This document shows, in pieces, positions 52,476-60,616 of a stretch of DNA of 64,000 bases. The notes beneath the pieces are model-generated. The model was not told the origin of the DNA. It saw nothing but the letters and a program-made list of their open reading frames with translations, and made no database searches. The stretch's first letter is position 1; each line of letters opens with the position of its first letter. The translations under genes and the position numbers were made by a program. The DNA is from Limnobacter parvus. GTDB taxonomy: Bacteria > Pseudomonadota > Gammaproteobacteria > Burkholderiales > Burkholderiaceae_B. The stretch covers positions 390,243-454,242 of the forward strand of contig NZ_JANKHG010000014.1 in the NCBI RefSeq assembly GCF_024623725.1. The letters are read 5' to 3'.

Positions 52476-53135
52476 TCAGCTGTAACGCTTTTTCAACGAA
52501 GCAACAGCACCTGTGTACTTCTGATCGATTTCAGCCCGACTGGAAATCGATATTTGCAGATTTCGCACAATGCCGTCTTTGAGGCTATAAAGCCACCCGT
52601 GCACGGTCAAAGTCTGCCCACGGTCCCATGCATCCTCAATCAGGGTGCTCTCACACAAGTGTTTCACCTGCTCGATCACATTCAATTCACACAACTGGTC
52701 CAGATAACTTTGCTCATGGTCAATGTCGCAAGTCACCAAGCCGTGGCGGCGCGCCAGTTGGTGAATTGGTCGAACCCAAGCATCGGCCAAACCCACACGG
52801 TCACCACGCATGGCCATGCGAACACCCGAACAGCCATAGTGACCGCACACAATAATGTGTTTCACTTTCAAAATCTCTACAGCAAACTGGGTGGCCGACT
52901 GCCCATTCAAGTCACCATGAAACACCTGATTGGCCACATTGCGATGCACAAACACTTCACCGGGTTGCAAATTTACAATCGTGTTGGCTGGCACGCGGCT
53001 GTCTGAACAACCAATCCAGAAATATTCCGGTGATTGCTGATTCTCGAGTCGTTTAAAAAACTCAGGGTCTTTGTCAACTTGGGCTGCGGCCCAGGCGCGA
53101 TTGGCATCAAGCAGATTGGAAAGATTGTCAGACAC
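52476..53135 (-). CDS. can: Beta-class carbonic anhydrase
   Basis: 219 residues. Zinc ligands Cys43, Asp45 (with Arg47), His99 and Cys102 are visible in FWIGCSDSRVPA and IIVCGHYGCSGV. N-terminal amphipathic region and C-terminal SISSRAEIDQKYTGAVASLK are typical of the Can type. Interconverts CO2 and bicarbonate, supplying carboxylases. Normal length. No obvious operon partner; a short gap to the third palindrome. Confidence 0.95.
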   Translation of the reverse strand: MSDNLSNLLDANRAWAAAQVDKDPEFFKRLENQQSPEYFWIGCSDSRVPANTIVNLQPGEVFVHRNVANQVFHGDLNGQSATQFAVEILKVKHIIVCGHYGCSGVRMAMRGDRVGLADAWVRPIHQLARRHGLVTCDIDHEQSYLDQLCELNVIEQVKHLCESTLIEDAWDRGQTLTVHGWLYSLKDGIVRNLQISISSRAEIDQKYTGAVASLKKRYS

Positions 53136-53252
53136 GGTGTTGGCCTTTAGAAGTCAAGGCGCCTATGGTATCGCAGCGCAACATGGTGCGCCACTGGAGT
53201 GAACCCAGGGAAGCGCTGGCTTCACCCGGGCTTTCCCTGAACTTACCCTGTT

Positions 53253-54029
53253 TTATTCCACTTGAGACACGTAGCTGATCGACACCACATCATCGGGGCT
53301 TGAAGTGCTTTGCCCTTTGGTAAATCCAAACTGCAGTGCTGAAGTGGTGTCAAGTGCATACACTGCTGAAATTGCGCGTTCTTTGCGTTTTTCAGTTCCC
53401 GCCAGTAATTCGTCGCGCTGCGAAGTGTTCAAGTTGATGAACAAGGAATTCCCCAGGGGAAAATTCACGCCGACTGTGCTGTAATTGCCGTTCAACAAAG
53501 GCAGTGTCGGAGTGTCGCCATAGTACTGGCGACCTAAAACGGCGGTCACACCAAACCCATTGTTAAACCGGTAAGCCAAGTCGGTCTGAATACCATAATC
53601 GGTTTTGCCCGTACCAAGTCCTTTGTCTTCATTGCCGGTCGCAATTTTCACCAAACCCGTGGCCGACATCGCGAAACCTTTGCTTTGAATGCTGCCGACA
53701 AGGTCTTTGGTGTAGGTGGCTACCATGTCGCCCAAGCCCTGCTCACTTCGGCGCGCATTTCCTCCTGCACCTGCCACTGTCCCGGCCACCAAAGTACCCG
53801 GACCTTCTAGTGAAATGTAGGGCACAAAGAGAGAGGCCCGATAACCCTCGCCCAGCAAAGTGGCGCCCAGGGTAAATGAGCGCGCCTTGATTTCTTGTGG
53901 CTGACCAAACTTGCCCGACAAACTGTCAAAGCTGTAAGTCATCAACAAGCCGGGAGGTGCTGCGAAAATTGGCGTGCTGGCAATCACCAAGCTGCACGCC
54001 AGAACGTTGCGAACAAAAGAATGCCCCAT
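53253..54029 (-). CDS. Outer-membrane beta-barrel protein, putative transporter
   Basis: 258 residues from the ATG at 54029. Signal peptide VRNVLACSLVIASTPIFAAP, then alternating strands with a GLGDMVATYTKDLVGS segment and a terminal aromatic or hydrophobic strand (DDVVSISYVSQVE). The pattern resembles the phenol-degradation MetA-type barrel family, mostly by the SEQGLGDM motif. The ligand is unknown. It lies next to the Spy/Cpx module, though its own promoter has not been identified. Confidence 0.65.
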   Translation of the reverse strand: MGHSFVRNVLACSLVIASTPIFAAPPGLLMTYSFDSLSGKFGQPQEIKARSFTLGATLLGEGYRASLFVPYISLEGPGTLVAGTVAGAGGNARRSEQGLGDMVATYTKDLVGSIQSKGFAMSATGLVKIATGNEDKGLGTGKTDYGIQTDLAYRFNNGFGVTAVLGRQYYGDTPTLPLLNGNYSTVGVNFPLGNSLFINLNTSQRDELLAGTEKRKERAISAVYALDTTSALQFGFTKGQSTSSPDDVVSISYVSQVE

Positions 54030-54125
54030 GTACTGTCTCCTTTTTTGAAAACAGTATAGGGGCAAATGCGCTGCTTCTGGAATACTTCAAAAGGTGGTTG
54101 GGAAAGTACCTACAAAATAGAGGTA

Positions 54126-54632
54126 TTACATTGCCTTGCTGGAATCGGCAGCCTTGTTCTTGTAACGCTCTTTCATTTTCTCTTTCCACTCAGCGCGAAT
54201 TACCTTGGCCTTCTCGCGTTGCTCAGGCGTTAGTACCTTGTAGATTTCATGCTGAGTACGCAGCATGCCCACCTTGGCAGCACGTTCCTTGTCCTGCTGC
54301 TGAGCAATCAATCGCTCTGCTTTGGCAGCATCGAAGGTGTCTTGTTCAACAAGCGATTTCATTTCATCACGGTGCGCCCTGCGGTCGCCCATGGCGGCCT
54401 TCATTTCGGCTTTTTGCTTGCTCATGATTTCTTTCACCTGTGCTTGCTGGGCTTCAGTCAGATCAAGCTTCTTCAAAACGCCCATACCACCATGCTTGTG
54501 GTAATGACGCATTTCGGAATGCTGCTTTTTACCACCTTCACTGTGACCACCAGCGTAGGCGCCCAAGGGAATTGCCACTGCCATCGCGGCCACTGCAATC
54601 ATTTTCTGAACACTTCCACGGGATACATTCAT
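54126..54632 (-). CDS. Spy/CpxP-family periplasmic chaperone-like protein
   Basis: 168 residues from the ATG at 54632. Signal peptide VQKMIAVAAMAVAIPLGAYA, a His-rich segment (GGHSEGGKKQHSEMRHYHKH) and two LTxxQ-type repeats: LDLTEAQQAQVKEIMSKQKA and YKVLTPEQREKAKVIRAEWK, the family hallmark. In E. coli CpxP inhibits CpxA and Spy is a stress chaperone. The His-rich part might bind metal. Divergent from the response-regulator gene with CpxR boxes between. Confidence 0.9.
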   Translation of the reverse strand: MNVSRGSVQKMIAVAAMAVAIPLGAYAGGHSEGGKKQHSEMRHYHKHGGMGVLKKLDLTEAQQAQVKEIMSKQKAEMKAAMGDRRAHRDEMKSLVEQDTFDAAKAERLIAQQQDKERAAKVGMLRTQHEIYKVLTPEQREKAKVIRAEWKEKMKERYKNKAADSSKAM

Positions 54633-54701
54633 CTGTCTACTCCTTCTTGTGTTGACAACTGCATTGTGCAAAAACGGCTTGTTAACGTGGATGCTGCCTG
54701 T

Positions 54702-54731
54702 GTAAAGATGGGTAAAGCAAATCAAGGTAAA
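54702..54731. promoter_or_regulatory. CpxR-type boxes between spy-like and cpxRA-like genes
   Basis: GTAAA (54702-54706), five bases, GTAAA (54712-54716), then GTAAA again at 54727-54731 after ten bases. GTAAA-N5-GTAAA is the E. coli CpxR consensus. The site lies 70-100 bases from the spy-like start. Confidence 0.8.
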
Positions 54732-54767
54732 TCAGCAAACTCGGCAGCAGCCGAGTAATATTCACAC

Positions 54768-55454
54768 ATGACAAAAATTCTTCACATTGACGACGACATT
54801 GAGCTTGGCGAAATGCTGTGCCAATACCTGCGCGGCGAAGGCTTTGAAGCCGAGCACTGCGCCAACCCAATTGACGGCCTGAAAAAGCTGGCTGACGAGC
54901 CCTATCAACTTGTGGTGCTCGACGTGATGATGCCACAGCAAAGCGGCTTGGAAACTCTGAAAAAAATTCGTTTGAAGTACAACACCCCCGTGCTGATGCT
55001 GACGGCACGTGGCGACAACATAGACCGAATTGTGGGGCTTGAACTGGGCGCAGACGACTATGTCCCCAAGCCTTGCCTTCCGCGTGAAATTGTGGCGCGC
55101 GTGCGCGCAATTTTACGCCGCGCCAGCGACAACAGTAACGCCCCAAAACAGGCCTTGCAACTCGGCCCGCTGGAAGTACAACCCGCCAAGCGCAAAGTAC
55201 TTTTGAATGGGCAGGAAATTGAATTGACCAGCGCGGAATTTAATTTGCTGGAAGTACTGGTTGCACAAGCCGGCCAAGTCGTTAGTAAAGCCGTGTTGAG
55301 TGAACAAGGACTGGGCCGGCCACTTGAGCGGTTCGACCGCAGCATTGATGTGCACTTGAGCAGCTTGCGCAACAAGCTCGACCTGAACAATGAAAACCTG
55401 CCACTGACCCTGCACACCATTCGCGGGCAAGGCTACCAACTCAGCCTGGACTAA
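54768..55454 (+). CDS. cpxR: OmpR-family response regulator, CpxR-like
   Basis: 228 residues. The receiver domain has ILHIDDDIELGEMLCQYL with the acidic pocket, phospho-acceptor Asp52 in LVVLDVMMPQQSG, and the switch Thr in MLTARGDN; the Lys is in DYVPKPCLPRE. The C-terminal winged helix ends RSIDVHLSSLRNKLDL and TIRGQGYQLSL. The partner kinase follows at 27 bases. Name supported by the divergent spy-like gene and CpxR boxes. Confidence 0.88.
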   Translation: MTKILHIDDDIELGEMLCQYLRGEGFEAEHCANPIDGLKKLADEPYQLVVLDVMMPQQSGLETLKKIRLKYNTPVLMLTARGDNIDRIVGLELGADDYVPKPCLPREIVARVRAILRRASDNSNAPKQALQLGPLEVQPAKRKVLLNGQEIELTSAEFNLLEVLVAQAGQVVSKAVLSEQGLGRPLERFDRSIDVHLSSLRNKLDLNNENLPLTLHTIRGQGYQLSLD

Positions 55455-55480
55455 GCAGTCATTCACTTGGAAAACATGTT

Positions 55481-56875
55481 GTGGGTAAACTGTTCTGGAA
55501 GTTTTTTTTCGGCTTTTGGCTTTGCCTGATTGCAGCGGCTGTGGCCACAGGCACCGCACTGTATTTGATGCGAGAAAAGCCGGCAAGCAGCGACATTGCT
55601 GAAGGCCCGCGCGCGCAGTTCATGCTGGAAACCATCCAAGAAGTGCTGGAAGGCAAAGGCCCCGATTCACTGCGCGAATTGCTTGATAGAAACCGCCAGC
55701 GGACTGGCAATGCGGTGCCCGTATTTGCGGTGTCAAGTCAAGGCAAAGAAATTTTGAACCGGGATGTGCCAGAGAATATTCAACAGCGCATCAACGATTT
55801 GTTCGCTGGGCTCGAGCAACCCGAACAAGGTATTTTGATGGTGACGGCACTCGATCAATCGCAGTGGATGCTGTTCATTCCTCGAAATCGCCGGGCTCCT
55901 GAGACTGCCGCAGACCACACCGATGAAAACAACGCTCCCTCAGAAAGGCGCCGATCGCGCGAAAGCATGGATTCTGCATTGCCCACTATTCCGGGTGCAG
56001 GTTTCTTTGCCGCATTCCTGGCCAGCCTTTTGTTCGCGGGCGTGTTGGCCTACACCTTCAGCCGCCCTTTGAACACATTAAAAAACGCGTTTCGGGAAGC
56101 TGGCAAAGGCCGCTTGGGCGTACGTATTTCAGGCAAAGGTAAGGCGAACAAAAAACGCAACGATGAAATAGGCGAATTACTCAGCGGCTTTGACCACATG
56201 GCAGAGGAAATTGAGACCCGCATTGAACAACAAAAGGTATTGCTGCACGACGTGTCGCATGAACTGCGCTCGCCTTTGGCGCGCCTGAACCTGGCTGTGG
56301 GACTGGCTCGGCAGAACCCGGCACAGCTAGACAGCAGTCTGAGCCGAATTGAAACCGAGGCAGAACGGCTCGATAATTTGATTGGGCAACTTTTGAATTT
56401 GTCACGACTCGACGCACAACAGAACTCGGGAAGCATTCAAGAATACAATGTGATTGAACTGTTGCTGGCCGTGGTGGAAGACGCGCAGTTTGAAGCCGAG
56501 CAACAAGGCAGGCAAGTTGAATTCAATTGCACTGCAAAGCAATGGAAGATACGTTGCGATGCGGAAAGTTTACAGGGTGCATTCGACAACATTATCCGCA
56601 ATGCCATTAAACACACGCCTGAAAACACAGCTGTTAATGTGAAGTGCAGTATCCGAAACAACACCCTTGTGATTCAGATTGAAGACCAAGGCCCTGGTGT
56701 TCCCGCTGAGCTGTTGCCAAAGTTATTCACGCCGTTTTTTAAACATGGCGAACATTCCGGCCACGGCCTGGGGTTGGCCATTGCGAAAAAGTCGGTACAG
56801 CGTTCCAACGGAAAATTAACGGCGCAAAATGGCGCGCAAAGCGGGCTTCTTGTTCAAATTGAATTACCCAGATAA
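55481..56875 (+). CDS. cpxA: Sensor histidine kinase, CpxA-like
   Basis: 464 residues from a GTG. Two membrane segments (about residues 6-27 and 172-193) flank a periplasmic domain with FAVSSQGKEILN. Then HAMP (residues about 200-255), H-box HDVSHELRSPLARL, N-box FDNIIRNAIKHTPENTAVNV and G boxes DQGPGVPAELLPKLF and GHGLGLAIAKKSV. It should autophosphorylate and pass phosphate to the regulator encoded just upstream. The gene order and Spy/CpxP partner support a Cpx-type envelope stress role. Confidence 0.87.
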   Translation: MGKLFWKFFFGFWLCLIAAAVATGTALYLMREKPASSDIAEGPRAQFMLETIQEVLEGKGPDSLRELLDRNRQRTGNAVPVFAVSSQGKEILNRDVPENIQQRINDLFAGLEQPEQGILMVTALDQSQWMLFIPRNRRAPETAADHTDENNAPSERRRSRESMDSALPTIPGAGFFAAFLASLLFAGVLAYTFSRPLNTLKNAFREAGKGRLGVRISGKGKANKKRNDEIGELLSGFDHMAEEIETRIEQQKVLLHDVSHELRSPLARLNLAVGLARQNPAQLDSSLSRIETEAERLDNLIGQLLNLSRLDAQQNSGSIQEYNVIELLLAVVEDAQFEAEQQGRQVEFNCTAKQWKIRCDAESLQGAFDNIIRNAIKHTPENTAVNVKCSIRNNTLVIQIEDQGPGVPAELLPKLFTPFFKHGEHSGHGLGLAIAKKSVQRSNGKLTAQNGAQSGLLVQIELPR

Positions 56876-56889
56876 AGCCAGTTTTTTGA

Positions 56890-57792
56890 CTATACAGTTG
56901 GTGGAACACCAGCAATCCAGCCTTCCACCGGGTCGATCAGTTTGGGCAATCCGAAATTGGAATCAGCCCGCTTGGCCGCCCAGCCTGCCACCAGGCAACA
57001 CAACACCGCATCCAGGTGATCGGCTTTCACATCATCCAGCAAACGCGCGCGCAAGTAAGGGCGTACCTGAACCTTGATACCGAACAACATGCCCTCTTCC
57101 AATGCGCACAACAATTCGGAACGTGCCATACGCCGGTCGGCGGTGTCTTTCTTGGGGTCGTCGCTTTTGTAACTGGCGCGGTTCAACACTTTTCGCGCCA
57201 AATAGCCTGGGTATGCTTCCAGCGCCACGCGGGTTTTGTCGCCGCGCTGCATGCCCGGTATATGCACTCCGGTTTTCATCAACAACTGCGCACCCGAGTG
57301 CAGCATATACGCCACTGGCGGGTTCACCCACTTCATGGAAGGCGAGGAGCCGGCCGGGCCATCGCAATCGCGGTGTGCAAACTTGTGGCCCGCCGGGCGT
57401 GCATCGCACCAAGCCTTAAAAGTAGCGCGAATTTGTTCACGACTTAATGCGCTGTAGTAGTTGATCAGGTTTTCCCAGGCTTTGAAGTCGGTTCGCCCTG
57501 CACCCGGCCACTTCAAACCTTCCACCAGTTTGCGCGACAAACCAAACGGCATGTCGATGGCGGCCACAAAACCCAGTTGCTCCAATGGGCCAGCCGCACG
57601 CTCAAATTTTCCGAATGCTTGCGGGCCTTCCTTCAACAGGGTTTCGAATTCAGCCAGTGTGGTCAGCGACAACAAATCGTCCACTGCCAGCACCGCGCCT
57701 TGCCATTGGCCCACGGCCACTGCAATCGGTTTTTTCTTGCTTGGACTGCTGGAAAAATCAATGCCCAACAGGCGGCTGTTATCGGGATTCAA
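56890..57792 (-). CDS. DUF429-family predicted RNase H-like protein
   Basis: 300 residues from a TTG whose overlap with the ligase stop reads TTGA, with GGAG eight bases before it. The LLGIDFSSSPSKKKPIAVAV start with a conserved Asp, FVAAIDMPFGLSR with a second Asp, and the late RMARSELLCALEEG and DHLDAVLCCLVAGWAAKRAD blocks match DUF429, proposed to have an RNase H-like fold (recollection). The Asp residues could bind metal. It is tightly coupled to the DNA ligase gene of the LDD cluster, which suggests a nuclease or repair-linked role, not shown. Confidence 0.82.
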   Translation of the reverse strand: MNPDNSRLLGIDFSSSPSKKKPIAVAVGQWQGAVLAVDDLLSLTTLAEFETLLKEGPQAFGKFERAAGPLEQLGFVAAIDMPFGLSRKLVEGLKWPGAGRTDFKAWENLINYYSALSREQIRATFKAWCDARPAGHKFAHRDCDGPAGSSPSMKWVNPPVAYMLHSGAQLLMKTGVHIPGMQRGDKTRVALEAYPGYLARKVLNRASYKSDDPKKDTADRRMARSELLCALEEGMLFGIKVQVRPYLRARLLDDVKADHLDAVLCCLVAGWAAKRADSNFGLPKLIDPVEGWIAGVPPTV

Positions 57793-59537
57793 ACTGCATT
57801 CTCCGGGGGCAACAAAGCTTCCAGGGCGGCAAGGTGGTCGGCTTCGTGTAAGGGTTTGTCATGGCGAATGCGAAGCATACGTGGAAAGCGCACGGCCACT
57901 CCGCATTTGTGCCGGTTTGAACGGGAAATTGCCTCGAACCCCAGTTCGAAAACCAGTACTGGCTTTACGGTGCGAACGGGGCCGAATTTGTCCACGGTGT
58001 GTTTGCGAATCACGCGGTCCACTTCCTTGAATTCCTCATCGGTCAAACCTGAATAAGCCTTCGCAAACGGCACAAGGCGCGGCAGGCCACGCGCCACGGT
58101 TTGTTCCACTTTCTCGCCGTTGGCAATGGCCTGTGCCACCTCCTGGGCCTGCGCTGCACTGGCGGGCGGGGTTTCCCACACCGCAAAGGTGTAATCGGTG
58201 TACAGGCTGGCACGGCGGCCATGCCCACGCTGCGCATACACCAGCACGCAATCCACAGTCATTGGGTCTACTTTCCATTTCCACCACAGCCCATCCGCCT
58301 TGGTGCGCCCCACGCCATAGCGTGAATCCAGGTGCTTCAGCATAAAGCCTTCTACACCCCGTGCACGGCTTTCTTCGCGCAGTATTTTCAGTTCATTCCA
58401 ACTGCCTGCCATCACTCTTTCAGACAACAAAAAACGCGGCATGCCATTCACTTCGCTTTGCCCGGCATTCGCTACATAAAATGCTTCCAGCATGGCGCGG
58501 CGTTCGCGTTGCGGGCTATTCACGGTGTTGTTCCCGCCCAGGCGCAACAAGTCATAGGCCAGAAAAACAACTGGCGAATCGGCCATCAATTTTTTGCCAA
58601 CCACCTTGCGGTTCAGGCGCCCCTGCAAGGCATTGAAACCCGCGGGCGAATCGCCTTGCCACACCAGAATTTCGCCGTCCAGAATGCTGCCTTCCGGCCA
58701 ATGCGCAAAGGCCGTCTGCAACTCTGGAAACTGCTCGCTCACCAATTCTTCACCGCGCGACCACACCCACACTTGCCCACAGTCTTTCACCACCTGCGCG
58801 CGAATACCGTCAAATTTCCACTCCACCAACCAGTCGCTTAAGTGACCTAAAACTTCGGGCTCTTCTTGCAAAGGGTTAGCCAGAAAAAAGGGCAAAGGCT
58901 GACCTGTTCGGCCCGATTCCGCGCCACCGTCACTGGCAGAATCAGCAGCAAGCAAGGCATTAAATTGCTCAGCACTGGGCTGGTTGCTGCCATCGGCATA
59001 GCCCATCATTCGCGTGGCAATTACCTTGGCATCCAAACCGGAAACTTGCGCCAGTGCACGTGTAACCAGCAACTTTGATACACCCACCCGAAAGCCACCG
59101 CCCACCAACTTCACGAATAAAAATCGCTCTGCCGCATTCAGTTCATTCCAGCAAATCTGTACGGCTTGAATTCGTTCTTCGTCTGGCAAACTGCGCAAAG
59201 GCAAAATTCGCTGCTGCATCCACCAGGCCAATCCGTGCGTGTTGTTGGTGGTGTTGCTGGCCATGGGCAGCACATGGGCAATGGTTTCAGCCAAGTCACC
59301 CACGGCCTGGTAGCTTTCTTCAAACAACCAATCGGGGAGGCCGCTGACTTGCAGCGCCACTTCCCGCAAAGTGCGGGTGGGCACGGTGCGTTTGGGTTTA
59401 CCACCCGATAAAAAATACACCGCCCATGCTGCGTCTTCCGCAGAGGCATTTTCGAAATAAGCTCGCAAAGCCTGCACTTTGTGCAAGGTTGAAGTGGAGC
59501 CGTCCAGCTCGGCAAACAATTCTGCAAACTGCCTCAT
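57789..59537 (-). CDS. ATP-dependent DNA ligase of the LDD cluster
   Basis: 582 residues. After an N-terminal DNA-binding domain (to about residue 215), the nucleotidyltransferase domain has the adenylation Lys241 in VEWKFDGIRAQ, then LDGEILVWQGD and GVEGFMLKHLDSRYGVGR with the later KWKVDPMTVDCVLVY segment. The OB-fold domain follows. It seals nicks with ATP, acting in the ligase-associated repair system. The start overlaps the exonuclease stop (ATGA) and its stop overlaps the DUF429 start. Normal length for this type. Confidence 0.94.
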   Translation of the reverse strand: MRQFAELFAELDGSTSTLHKVQALRAYFENASAEDAAWAVYFLSGGKPKRTVPTRTLREVALQVSGLPDWLFEESYQAVGDLAETIAHVLPMASNTTNNTHGLAWWMQQRILPLRSLPDEERIQAVQICWNELNAAERFLFVKLVGGGFRVGVSKLLVTRALAQVSGLDAKVIATRMMGYADGSNQPSAEQFNALLAADSASDGGAESGRTGQPLPFFLANPLQEEPEVLGHLSDWLVEWKFDGIRAQVVKDCGQVWVWSRGEELVSEQFPELQTAFAHWPEGSILDGEILVWQGDSPAGFNALQGRLNRKVVGKKLMADSPVVFLAYDLLRLGGNNTVNSPQRERRAMLEAFYVANAGQSEVNGMPRFLLSERVMAGSWNELKILREESRARGVEGFMLKHLDSRYGVGRTKADGLWWKWKVDPMTVDCVLVYAQRGHGRRASLYTDYTFAVWETPPASAAQAQEVAQAIANGEKVEQTVARGLPRLVPFAKAYSGLTDEEFKEVDRVIRKHTVDKFGPVRTVKPVLVFELGFEAISRSNRHKCGVAVRFPRMLRIRHDKPLHEADHLAALEALLPPENAV

Positions 59538-60577
59538 TCAACAACGTCCGTGCTTGCGGCTTTTTCGTCCGCTTTGCTGTCGGCCTCGCCTTCGCCTTCG
59601 CCGCCGTATTCCGTCTCGAACGCACGCGCACTCAAACCCTGTTCTTGCAGCCAGCGCACCATGACCGGCACATAGCCATGGGTCACAATCACCTGCTCTG
59701 CACCAGTGGCGCCAATCGCACGCATCAAGCCGGGCCAGTCGGCGTGGTCAGACATCACAAAGCCACGGTCAACATTTCGACGCCTTCGGCCACCACGCAA
59801 CTGCATCCAGCCCGAAGCAAAAGCATCGGAATACGCATTGCCAAACCGCTTCATCCAGGCGGCACCCTGCGCGGCAGGTGGAGCTATCGCCAGGCAGTTT
59901 TTGAAAACGGATTTGTCCAATACTTCACTCACCGTGGCGGTGTCGGGCAACTTCACACCCGCCTCCCTGTAGGCTTTGTTCAGGCCTTCACAGGCGCTGT
60001 GGCACACAATCGGGCCAATGCTGGGGTCAACGCCAGCCAGTATTCGCTGCGCTTTCCCAAAGGAATAACCGTACAAAACACTGGCCTTGCCTTCGGCTGC
60101 ATTGGCTGCCCACCAAGCGTTGATTTCCGCATAAATTTCAGCGTCACTGCGCCAGCGGTAAATCGGCAAGCCAAATGTGGATTCGGTAATGAAGGTGTTG
60201 CACCGCACGGGCTCAAAAGCGTCGCAGGTTAAATCGGGGGCCACTTTGTAATCGCCACTGGCCACCCACACCTCGCCTTGGTACTCCAGCCGAATTTGGC
60301 AAGACCCCAACACATGCCCTGCCGGGTGCAGTGAAATTTTTACGCCCTTGTGAGTAGTGCTTGCGCCGTAAGGCAAGGTATCCAGGGAAATATTGCCAAG
60401 CCGGGTGCGCAACACACCTTCGCCGGGGGCGGCACACAGGTAATGGTTGTGCCCCACGCGGGCGTGGTCTGCATGCGCATGGGTAATGATGGCGCGGTCT
60501 ACTTTGCGCCAGGGGTCAATGTAAAAATCGCCTTGTGGGCAATACAAACCTTCGGGTCGACTTACCACCAAATCCAT
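59534..60577 (-). CDS. Ligase-associated DNA damage response exonuclease
   Basis: 347 residues from the ATG at 60577. Metallo-beta-lactamase fold with the metal motif ITHAHADHARVGHNHYL, HPAGHVLGSCQIRLEY and VASGDYKVAPD, then a beta-CASP-like insert and a late DRGFVMSDHADWPGLMRAIG segment. The C-terminal 25 residues are acidic and of low complexity (EYGGEGEGEADSKADEKA). It is the exonuclease of the LDD set and is cotranslated with the ligase. Confidence 0.92.
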   Translation of the reverse strand: MDLVVSRPEGLYCPQGDFYIDPWRKVDRAIITHAHADHARVGHNHYLCAAPGEGVLRTRLGNISLDTLPYGASTTHKGVKISLHPAGHVLGSCQIRLEYQGEVWVASGDYKVAPDLTCDAFEPVRCNTFITESTFGLPIYRWRSDAEIYAEINAWWAANAAEGKASVLYGYSFGKAQRILAGVDPSIGPIVCHSACEGLNKAYREAGVKLPDTATVSEVLDKSVFKNCLAIAPPAAQGAAWMKRFGNAYSDAFASGWMQLRGGRRRRNVDRGFVMSDHADWPGLMRAIGATGAEQVIVTHGYVPVMVRWLQEQGLSARAFETEYGGEGEGEADSKADEKAASTDVVE

Positions 60578-60616
60578 GCTGCACAACCTTGTTCAACTCA
60601 CGCGTCAATTCAAATG

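Noticed and set aside
53160-53252. Possible terminator hairpin downstream of the outer-membrane protein gene
   Set aside because: The GGGAA/TTCCC pairing is imperfect and no U run follows on the minus strand.
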